Positions 1-11,400 of a stretch of DNA of 64,000 nt are shown one piece after another (positions within the stretch are counted from its first letter, which is position 1; the number at the start of each line of letters is the position of its first letter). The notes under the pieces are model-generated. The model did not search any database, was not told the DNA's origin, and worked only from the letters and a program-made list of their open reading frames with translations. The translations under genes and the position numbers were made by a program. Source of the DNA: Rachycentron canadum (Eukaryota > Chordata > Actinopteri > Carangiformes > Rachycentridae); the NCBI GenBank assembly GCA_038496675.1, contig CM076671.1:4558107-4622106 (forward strand). Reading direction: 5' to 3'.

Positions 1-26
1 CCTCCTTCTTCCATTCTCTCATTCAG

Positions 27-212
27 AAAGGTGAGAACACTCACAGTCTGTTGTTGGAGGATGGCAAGGAGCAGTTGATGTATGAGATCCCCCTCAATGA
101 AACGGGTTCAGCCGGCCTGGGGGTCAGCTTGAAGGGAAACAAGTCCAGAGAGACCGGAGAAGACCTCGGCATCTTCATCAAGTCCATCATCCACGGAGGG
201 GCCGCTTACAAG
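27..212 (+). CDS. pard3b: pard3b exon: first half of PDZ3
   Basis: The acceptor is a pyrimidine tract ending in ATTCAG at 26, and the donor is AAG|GTAAAG after 212. The exon is 186 nt, 62 codons, phase 0 to 0. It encodes KGENTHSLLLEDGKEQLMYE followed by PLNETGSAGLGVSLKG. The SAGLGV segment is the carboxylate-binding loop of PAR3 PDZ3, where other PDZ domains have GLGF. DLGIFIKSIIHGGAAYK is the next strand and turn. The PDZ fold is completed only with the next exon. In the family, PDZ3 binds C-terminal peptides such as VE-cadherin and reportedly phosphoinositides. Confidence 0.95.
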
Positions 213-3200
213 GTAAAGGACACAGATATTTTGTCTGCTGGAGAGGTTCGGAGGCCTTTTGGATCCCTCTGGACATATAATAACCTGGTTCTCATTTTAG
301 TAGTTTCAGCCACACTTCATATCAGTAATGATGGCGTTGCACTCGTCACATTATCTACAGAGATCTGACAACACCACCTAGACGATCAGACAGCTTGTAA
401 ACACACTCCCAGGTTAGCCAGACTTATGTGAGAGCAGAACTGAGGGCGAACAGCAAATTTATCATTGAAAATGTTCACCAGACTTCAGCGTCCCTGCTCA
501 GTTTTGACCTGTTGTATGCTCACAGTTTTCCTGTGCAGTGAGTGGTTATCTCTGGTGCACTCACTTTAAATGCAGTGGTTTAGATAATCTGGAAAACTCC
601 CAAAGTTGTGATGAATTACACAACTCAGGATCTGCTACTTGATTTTCATACTGCGCGAAACTAGTGGCTGCCTGGAATGGAAGGAAAAATACAAAAATAA
701 ATACATTCACAGTTAAAAACTGTGAAAGTGCGTAGCAACTAAAGTATATATGATATGATTCTCTGAGGCAAAGATCCCACAGCAGTGGCTGCTTGTAACC
801 TAATATGGAAACAAAATAAAACCAAAATGAAATCTTGGACAATAATGCTTAAAAATGTGTAAATGTGGTTTGTCTTTGTGTCTCTTCCCGGTATATTAAT
901 ATAAAGGTTTAGGCTTTTGCCATCATAGAGTCCATTTAGTGCTTTAAAAAACCTCTTAAAAAACAATCAAACATGAGAAATGATAAGAATTTCTTATCAG
1001 AGCTGCATTACTTTCTTTTTTCAGATGTGTTTCTTAAGACTTTATCTAACCAATGAATGACCATATCCACAAACACCACTCAAATCAAGAACTGTTTTTG
1101 TTCCATGAGAAGCTTAGCAGAGTGTTGTAGAGGTTTTTCTGTCCTTAGTCTTTCTCCTTCTCTCTGATGTCTTTCTCTGACGTTTCCTCTTATCTCCTCT
1201 TCCCTTGCACTCCTCGTCTCATTTCCTGTCTTTTTTCGAGGCCAACACCCCTCCCTCTGCTTGGCTTCCCTCGGCCTTTGACTCCCCATTGACCCCAAAT
1301 GGCCTTTCACATCAGCACAGCAGCCGTCTTATCTGCGTCACTCAGTACTCACTTCAAATTGTAAAAGCATCAGGAAAAAAAAAAGTCCCATTTCAGCACT
1401 TTGGAGATTCCTCCACTTGGCCTCAATATCTGCCCCCCCCCACACACACACACATGTCACAGCTCTTCCTGCCCCTCTTCACTGCTCCCAGATCTGCGCT
1501 TCATGACGAGGAGGCACAGAGACGAGTGTGGCGTTGTAGATAAACCGCTGGTCTGGGATCAGGGTGGCCAGACAGCAGCTCCCCACAGTGCCTTCAGAAG
1601 TAGTTTTCAGACAGCTGCCGATGCGGATAGCGCTCCGACAGAATGGCCCAGTAAGATCTCTGGCTGGCTGCGAAACAGGTTTCTGGGACAAGATACCACA
1701 TAAGAGGAAGAAAGACATGAAGGAGGAGAGACAGACAGTAGCAAGGGAGGGAGGAAGCCCATTGAAAGAAGACAGCGGGTGACGAGTGTGAGAAGGGGGG
1801 GAATCGAAGAGGGGAGAAATGAGCGGTATTGAACAATAGAGAGATGGAAAGAGGCGGAATAAGAGGAGAAAGAGAAAATTGAAAAGTGGAGACACTCAGC
1901 AGGAACTCAATACATGAGGGTATGCGTGTCTGCGTGCACGCGCCTGTATCTCGTCCTCAATGTTGATGCATGCTAATGAAAAGCAGCTAAGGAGCCTGAT
2001 GAGACTTTGCAGCGCCAGGCCTGTACAGAGGAGGGAACCCAGGCGTCCCCTGAGTCTGACTGACACAGACACACAGGCACATCACACACACGGTCACACA
2101 GCAGGCAAAAAAAGGGAGGAGATGAAGAAGAGTCACAGAGAGATCTAACCTATTTCCATTAAAGGGTTTTGGTTGCCGTCAGGGCCCGGGGCCTCAATTA
2201 TATTAAAAAAAATGTTCTTTGGCTTTATCCCGGATCCTGTCATATGATCATTTCAAAGAGTCTGCTAAAGAAAACAAATTAAAATTACATGTAGCGTGCT
2301 GCTGCTGCTGCTTACATGGAGAATGCAAAAATTAATAGGCAATATCACAGACACCCACTGATTTGGCATGAACATCAATTTTTGATGATATCCCTGGATT
2401 TGAGGCAGACACAAAAATGTTAAGTGTGTGGTGCTTGTGCGTGTGTGGTGCCATCCCAGTCTGCATTCAGGCCTTGTTAATGAGATGGGGTCAAAGGGCA
2501 GCGCTGATCATAATGGACTGATCATCCATACACACATCACGAGAACCTTTAGTGTGTGTGCGTCAGTGTCTTCATTTTGTAATTTCTTTTTTCCTTTTTG
2601 CCCCTGTGCATTGCTCTCCACATTTCCCCCCTCTCCCTGTCTTTCTTTCTCTCTCTCTCTTTTTCTCTTTCTTGCTCGTCCGCTCTCTCTTCCTCCAGGG
2701 CACTATTGTATGTTGCCTCTCTACAAGAGGCTGCTATTTAAAACACTTAGAAGTGATTTAGTGCCCACGGAGGCTATTCCATTAGCTGCTCCATGTATTT
2801 ATCATGGCTCTCCTGCTCTCAGTAGATTGCTAACTCTACAATTTTCTTGCCTTCCCCGTTCTTCCATTTTCTTTTCTACGCTCTCTCTCTGTCTTTGTCA
2901 TTCCCTCTTACTCTTCCTCTCTCACATTTCACACCTCTCTCAATTTCTCTTCTATATTGCCTTCTCCAAAAACTTTTTAGCTGGTGTCTTATTTATGTAT
3001 GTAAGAATTGCTCTGTAATCTCTTTTTTTCACTTGTATAGCCACATCTACACAGCTTCCAAATGAAATGAAAATAAAATGTATCATAAAATCTTTTATTT
3101 TGAAAATCTTTATATGTTTAATACTCCTTAAGTCACAAAAACTGTGTCAGGGAAGCTAAGTTTTGGTGAGATTCTTGTAACCCTCTGTGGTCATCTTTCC

Positions 3201-5394
3201 CCAACAGGACGGTCGGCTGAGCATAAACGACCAGCTGATAGCTGTAAACGGAGAGTCGCTGCTTGGACGCTCCAACCACGCTGCCATGGAAACACTGAGG
3301 CGCTCCATGTCATCAGAGGGGAATGCCAGGGGCACCATCCAGCTCGTAGTGCTCCGAGCACCCAGACAGACACAGCAGGTAACCTGCTGTAAAAACTGTG
3401 GAATATTGAGAGGTGTATTCCAGTCAGGCAAAGCTTGTACAAGTTTCACATTTGATTTCAACCCTTCTGGATTCGAAATCAAACTCGAGCCATTTGAAAA
3501 ACAACTTTAACGGAAGGGAATGACATTTTTAGGTCATGGAAGGGCTTCGGTTTGGAAAGTCTTGGAAAAGACGAGGAAGATGATGATGGCAGGAACCCTG
3601 ACTGGATCTGCTTACAGTTCAGAAATGAATCTTGTTTTTCTTTGAATACTTGTCCTACAATCGTGTAGAAATCAGGAAGCTCACTCCACCTATATTAAGA
3701 AAGTCCTCTGTGATTAGAGAAATTGTATCAGTTGCAGTCTTTTATTTTTTTTCTCAAGTCTCAAGTTGATAGATTCAAAAATCTATGAATGTTGCTAGAC
3801 TTCCTTTTAACCACAGGCTGTATCCCTGTTATTTACTGCAGTGCTTTGCTTTTGAAGCTTTGGTGCAGTGAGACAACATGTTAAAAATCTTAGATTCCCA
3901 GAGTTTGGTTAGATGAATTTGGTTACATGAAACATTTAGGAGTGCTTACGAATTATGAAATCCCACATGCAGCTTGATATTTGCAGAGATTATTCTTAAG
4001 TAGCTGACAGCCAAATCAATGACTTGTATCATTCGCATTAGGATAATTTTTTCCTCCCCTGTTATGCCAGAAAAAAATACATTGAAAGCATCTGAACTAA
4101 ATATGGATCAGAAATATGGAATCAGGTTGAGGCAGTTGATTATTTCTTTACAAACCCAGTTAAACAGCTAATAGTGTTCCCAATATTCAGAGGGACTTGA
4201 GTGGAGTTACTATCGTGGAGACTACAGGTAATGCATCTCCTTCTTCCCACAGCATAAAAGCAGTTGGATAAAAATAATGAAAACATCAGAGTAAAGGCTC
4301 CCTTTGTGACAGTGACTGTCATGCTTTATGATTTGTTTGGGTGTTAAGCTGCTGATTTAACAGTTTTAAGACACTTTATCAAGAAGAAACAGGTAACAGC
4401 TCAGTTTCTTATGCAGGAACTCTTTGATAAGGAGTGTGGTTAATTGACACAACATTGACTGTTGCAAAGGATGAAAACAGTTTCACGGCTCAGAGGACAA
4501 ATGGAACAGCTTTACCACTCTTTTTCATTTTTTCTCTGGTGGTATTCTTCTCTACAGATGGGCAGTGCCAACCCGGCATCAAGTACAGCTACAAATGTCT
4601 CCACCACCCATCAATCCAACTCCCACACAGGATCCAGCAATCAGGTACGAGTGGGTGACGCCTGCCACCAGCAGCAGCCACCTCCGCCTTGCCACTCCTC
4701 CTCCCTCCTCCCCACACTGAGGAGGCGAGCGTCCGAGCCACTGCCTCATAGCCACAGGCAGCGTTACACACAGCGGCCAGGGGAGACGCACACAAGATAC
4801 ACCTATGGGTTTAACCAAATGGAGAAGCGTAGCGGTTACACATTTGGCTTTACACAAAGGGATCGGGAAGAAAGTGATGATGAAGGGGGGTATGCACAAA
4901 ATGATATGTACAGACCAAGCAGGTACGAGTTTGGGTTTGTGTCTCACAGTCAGACACTGAGCAGCTTGAGCAGACCCACAGAGGGAAACTTAAACAGGGA
5001 AGGCTACGAATATGGATACACACAAGGACACAGACGCAGCCAAATGCTTGCAGATGTGCAAAGTCATACCATACTTGATAACACGCACGGTCACACATTT
5101 GTCAATGCTCAGGGCAACACACGCAACTGCAAGCCCAGGCACACACGCAGCCGCACACTGGACGCCATCCGCAGCCAGGACAGCTCCCAGAGTTACACTG
5201 AAAACATTAGGGCCATGGCTGGGCAGATGTACGGTGACCCGCCCACACACAGCAGGATACCCACCCCCAGTCAGACCAACAGAAAACGCACACAGATCTG
5301 TAGATGTATATGTCAACACACACTCGCATAACTACGCACACAACCGGGCTGTCACCAGACAGCACCACCTCCGGCTGTCTGGTGGGCTCTAACA

Positions 5395-5444
<50 letters not shown>

Positions 5445-8400
5445 ACACGCATGAGTGTGCGACTGTTCATGTTGTAGGATGTTAAAAGAGCATATTTGTA
5501 ATTATAAAATTAAAACATTAGGATAAACCAAAATAGTAAAGAAATATCCTGAATGAGGGCAGAAAGATCACGTTTATCGTTCTGAAGCTCCATAACATGA
5601 TGGATGGTTCCTGCTATGTTTTATTTTGAATGAAATTACGACAGAAATGTCACTTTTTCACTTTTTTTCAGTCACGGTTTTAAGTGATTGATGATGTGGA
5701 AGCATATTAATCCGGCTGAAAGCTTTCCCTTTGGCAACACCACTAACTGTCACACCATTAACTTTTCGCTCTCTTTCTAAAGTATTACCCATAAACTAAA
5801 TTCTTCACTGTGTACAATCTCCTTTCTGTCACGTTGGTTTTAACTCATTAAAATTAGCTGTAACTCTGATTATTTTTTTATAGTTTCTCTTCAAACCACT
5901 GGGTTGTCTACACACTGCAAGAGCTGATTCTGCTCTTTCCTGTCTTTTCTATTTGTGTAAAGTTTTGTATTCATTTTTCCTTTTTAATTTCCATTTTTTT
6001 GGGGGAATGTACTCTTGCTTTCCTGCCTCACCTGCGTGTTTCTCCTCTGTTAAATAAAGCCAATCTGAATTCTCCTGCATGCCTGTCTATGTCTGTTTCT
6101 CTGTTGGGTTTTCAGCAGCTGCCTTTTCCTTTGCTTCACTGCCTGTTTATTAAATGACATTTGGGTCCCTGTTCCCTCTCTTTTGGCCTCAGTGTCTCTT
6201 CTTTTCTGCTTTTTCTTTATTCCTTGTTACCTAATCCAAGCACATATCAGGGTATGTTTCCCACAAGGAAAATGTTCAGATACACTGCATCCAGTCATAA
6301 TTCATGCTTTGCACATAAAATTGTAAATTAAAAGTTACACCAAGAGTCACACACTCACAGAAATATAGGGAATACTGAACATATTTCAGGAATACCTCAT
6401 AAAAACTGACGCAGAAGTGGAATCAGTATTCATGGAAGCTCCATGTAGGTGTGAAACACTCCCTTTCAGATGTGATAACTGTGTTAAAAATCAGACTGCA
6501 TACAATGTGTTAACCTTTGCTTATTTTTATCTCCTTCTCTTTTGTGTTGAAGTGCTGTTAGAAAAAAAAAAAAACAGTTCCCATGAACGTCTTGTGTTCC
6601 ATAACAAAAAAACCCTGTGCTGTGCCGTGGCTGTTTTTTTTTTTTTATTCCCTGGTGGTAAATGCGAGCAACATTAGAATCACTCACAAAGTCACAAAGA
6701 AATCTTGTTCACCTTGCACAAAGCAGCACAAATTCCTGGATGGACGGACTGATGAAGATATCAAGCATGACAGATGGCAAAAAATAGCTGTTTCTTAGTT
6801 AAGTCAGGCTATTCAGCTCCATGTTGAACCATGACTGATTATTTCGAAAAGCCTAAAAAGATGTTTCACAGCAGTTAAAGCTCAGGGGTGATGTGTGCAC
6901 ACATGAGAGAGGGAGTGAAAATAGGAGGGTGAGCGGGTTGACTGCCATTGACCTGCCTATTGTGGCATTTTCATCTCATCTACACTTCACTCCCATCACT
7001 GTGTGTGACATACATAGTCCCCCAGCCTGCGGGTAAATGCTATCAAACCAAGTGCAAAGTTCAGTATATATCTGCATGGCCCTCTTCATCACTAAACAGC
7101 CAGTCTGGTGACGACGGGGCAGTGTGATAAAACAAGCACTCCCAAGAATGAATCTCCCTGAGCCTTTCAGTGCTGTGCTTTCCTCTTGTCCCTGTCTAGA
7201 CCTACCTTTCCATTAAGTCTAGATGGTATCACCATAAACCCTCATCACAGAGAAATGACCTCATTTACCTTGTGAATGTAATGAATATTATTTTGGTTAA
7301 AATACAATAAGAAATGACAATATTTTTGCCACTTTCTGAAGTTAACTGCGAGGTAACCCTGGTTACCTCTGAAACCACGTAACTATATGAGAATCTGACA
7401 ATGGGCATTGGGAGTATGAGTAAATTTAGGTCAGTAAAAGAGCTACAATGTCAGTAATTTTCCACTCAGATATTATTAGTCGTAGTTCATTTGGCTGGTT
7501 AGTCCAGCACTTCAGTCTAGACTAAAATATCCAAATTCCCATGACATTTCTCGCTGCCCTTAGGATGAAAAGTAATAAATGTTTCACCTGGTGCTGCCAT
7601 CAGGTTGAAATTTTGATTTATCCAATGCTTTAGTATCTTACTAGATACCTGCAAAACTGACATTCCTCTTACCCTCCTATAGTTTACATTATAATTTGCA
7701 AATGTCAACGTGCTAATACGCTAAACAATGGTGGTAAACATACTGTATACACATTAATATTGTCATCGTGAGCAAGAAGGCTGAGTATGTTTGATTCGAA
7801 AAGTTGAGTGGAATTTGCATAATTGTTGCTCTCATCATGTCATATTGTGTGATTGGTGCATTTTAACATTACTTGGAGCATCTTTTTGAATGAGAGCTTA
7901 AAATCATTTTCGAACACTAAAGACCATGAACATCCTCCCCTATATCATCCAGTTCTCGAAAAAGAATGATCCCACACATGTGATGGAAAGTCCCATTTTA
8001 TTTTTGGCAAATGTTTAAACACTTTCATAGATTTTGCTGCAAAATGAGACGATAACAGCTTGTCTCTTTCTCTCTTAATCCCTTCTTTTATCCTCTTTTC
8101 GCTGCCACAATAACGTCCCTAATGAAACATAATTGGACCATTAAGCAGAGGCAGCATGAATATCAATTATTACATCAAACTTTATTTGTAAAGCAGTTCT
8201 ATTCAGGTGAGATCAGTTTAAAGCACTTAACAGGTAACTGACCATTAATAAGACGAAGTAGAAAGATGAAGAGTAACACTAAGAGAAGAATGCACACCAA
8301 GCCCTAAAATGATAAAGACGTAAATAATATTAAATATTAAAATGAAAAACGGTGGGTGGGGTGGGTGACACATTGGGGTGAGGCAGGGCTAAGCCGCTCT

Positions 8401-11400
8401 GAAGCCTATTGTATGCAGCTGTAGGTTGGGGCTGGCTGGATAGATGGATCCCCCCTCCTGTTTACTTATTGTTGTGGGATTAAGATATCTGACTGCCTGT
8501 CTGCCAGGCTGCTTCAAAAGCCTCAGGCAAACTGTCAGTTTGTGGAGGATGAGGGATGGATGGATGGATGGATGGATGGATGGATGGATGGATGGATGGA
8601 CAGAGGGGTGGATGGAGGCTATGATGTGATTTATGTCATTGGCATATGCAGAAGAGCTGTCATAGCTCAGTGTGCAAATGCATACAACACACATATATGA
8701 GCTCAAAGTGATTGACAGCTGTGATGTGGTGACATATTAAGATGTATGGAAGATACTAATGATTCCCCAGGGGCTCCGTGACATTGTGAATAAACCCCAC
8801 CCAACACTTTGAAATGAGGAAGCTATGGGCACACCTTCATTATTGTACACTGTGTCTCAGGATTTTTATAAGCGTGTGGTGAAGATGTGAGTCTGTTTTT
8901 GGTCTTTTTGTGTGTTTTTGTGTGTGTGTGTTTGTATGTGTGTGTGACAGCTGTAGCTCCCATCTCTTTGACCAGAAAAGGCTTCTTTCATCCTCCACGA
9001 GCACCGATTCCCACCAGCACTGCCAGTCCCTATCTCCATCTGTGGGGTGGGGGATCCTTTGTAGTGCTGGATGGCTGTTCGATAACATGTCTGTCAGTGC
9101 TCTCAGGATTATCTTAATTACTGTGTCTTCAATTGAGGGCATGAGGAGTCGCCATTTTTTTTTCCCTGAAGGATTACCAGAGGTGAATCAAAAAACACAT
9201 ATATTTATGCGATTTTCATTACCAACTCTGTGGTCTGGTTAGAACATTTTAAACCACTGGACCATTATTGTAATCTATATTCCACAATATATATTCTCCT
9301 CCTTTCTGATTTTATCTTAAGTCAGAACAGATGATACATTTCTTTCCCAATTATATTCAACCAGACTATGCTGTGATATTTTGTTCATCAACCACAGTGC
9401 ACATCTAGTCAAAATCCTCTGAGGTTTGTTCTAAATCTGCTCATATGTCCTCAAAGCTCTGCTATTGTCTCACTTATCTGAGGTGAATCATAATTGATTG
9501 GTTGCAGGATGTAAAAATTCATATAAAATCCTCCCTTTTCGCACAGTAGATGTATGTTGGAGAAAACTTTTAGCGAGAGGAAACTTTTTTGCTTTAATCA
9601 GAAGTTAATCTACCTGTGATATTAATGCAGAACAGATCCAAGATACAGTGGATAATGAAAATATTTGCTAGTCTACTGCTGTATGTGTAGATTAAACAGT
9701 ATTTTGTCAGCACCATTTGATTAGGCTTTGAGGAAGCTCAGAATTGCACTTTTACTTGTGCTTTTGCTGCTTTGGTTTGGTTCATGTGAAAGCTGCTACA
9801 GCTCTGGTCCAGTTTGTTTGTGTTGCAAAAGCACTGAGCGGTAGATAAATCATGAATTCAATCACAATTAAATGCATCCTTCATCAATTGTGTGAAGGAT
9901 GCATATACAGTATACAACAAAACTGGCTACAGCCTGGGTCAGTATCAAAAGATTTAAAAGATTTTATGTCATGATAAATCCAGCCAAATATTTTGAAAAT
10001 GCTTGACAAATTAAACTATATCCAAATTAAAGAAACGGCTGCAACAATCCATTTTTTTCATTATTTTTGAAGCAGTTTCAATCCTCCTGGGCGAGGATGA
10101 AACCAGTCTAAGACAATTCTGTGGAGAGATGTTCTGCTGCATTTCACAGATGATTTTTTTTTAGCTGCTCTTTGCCGGAGGGGTTTTGTTTTTCTACCGT
10201 CCGCTTTAAAATCCTCCAAAGCTCCTATTGCATTCAAGTCAGGGAACAGAATTGTCCAAGTCATAGTTTGCGCTTTTTTCTTGTGTGACTTTTCACAGTG
10301 TGTATCATCCGCTGGAAAATTCCTCTCCTGCTGAACTTCTTGAGACTCAGAGTCAGTATTTGAGTATTCAGTGTTTGAGTAAACAAACCTGCCTTTATAG
10401 TGCCATCTATAAATGTCATCTTTTGCACTCATGCAGCCTCATATCAGCACACTGTCACCTCCATGCTTCGCAGTTGGCACTACGCAGTGGCAGTGGTGGT
10501 CCTGGCTCAGTCCACGCCAAACATGCTGGACTGGTTTTCTGAATAATGGTCTTTTTCTTGGACGCTGTCCCTAGAGGTCAGTTTCATGCGGTGTCCTTCC
10601 CACTGCCTGATCAGTTGTTCAAACAGTTTCCCCAAATAATCCTCATGCCAAGTCAGAAGCACTTACTTGTCTGTTTTTCAATGCAAGGTTGGTTTAAGTG
10701 AACTGTGGCATCATTTTTCAAGCACAGCCACTGTACCTGCTGTTATTAGTCATACGACTAATTTATCTTCCTATATCTCTTAACCACTGGTGCAACTGTG
10801 CTTCATCTTATGCTCAGTAGCCTACTGATGCTCTTGAAGTCTCACAATCATGTTTCTTTCCCTTTCAGAGTGTTCCTCACTGAGTGTAGCCATATTGCAT
10901 TAGACTCAACCCAGGCCCAAACTGAGGAAGATGTAGTGTTTACAGGATGACAGTGACCAAAACGCTCCAATAAATGAGTCATCTCTCAGCCCACATGTCT
11001 CCATGTTTACAGCTCTTCCACTGTAACAAGTCAGTGTGATCATGAAACCAACCAGGATTAAATTAAAATCCTTCTGGTTTTGGTGTGGGTACCCAGTTGG
11101 TGTGGTCTCAGTATGCTTTTGTGGTAAACAAATTAAATAAAAAAGAGTTTAGTCCAATCCTGCTGGGTAATAAAGGAAATAACTTTAATCTTCTGATGTA
11201 CGAGGCAACATCATTCATTTTTCATTAGTCACAAATATGATTTTATTTGGTACATTTTTCCTGCTTTTGAACTCTTAATAACCACTTCCATGGCGCCTCT
11301 TCATCTTTCTCTCTGTGGACAGGAGCCACGGGGCCACAATGCATACCAGAAGCCTTCTGGACCCTCTAGACCCACAAACACAGAGTCCTCCATGAACGCC

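Larger units (their letters stand above)
5335..6085 (+). other. candidate 3' UTR of the alternative pard3b exon
   Basis: This follows the stop of the long tail frame. It begins with (GT)n, becomes AT-rich, and ends in a canonical poly(A) signal about 720 bp after the stop. If the long exon is not real, this is simply intron sequence. Confidence 0.4.
6086..11322 (+). other. pard3b intron (rest of third intron)
   Basis: This intron sequence holds homopolymer runs (A12 near 6561, T13 near 6635), the fish interspersed repeat at 7520-7800, the (GGAT)12 run and the Tc1 relic at 10050-10880. I see nothing else that supports a gene. The exon after it has a TGGACAG acceptor. Confidence 0.75.

Noticed and set aside
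8553..8600. (GGAT)12 as a possible CRISPR-like or direct-repeat array
   Set aside because: There are no spacers; it is a simple tetranucleotide microsatellite in a vertebrate intron.
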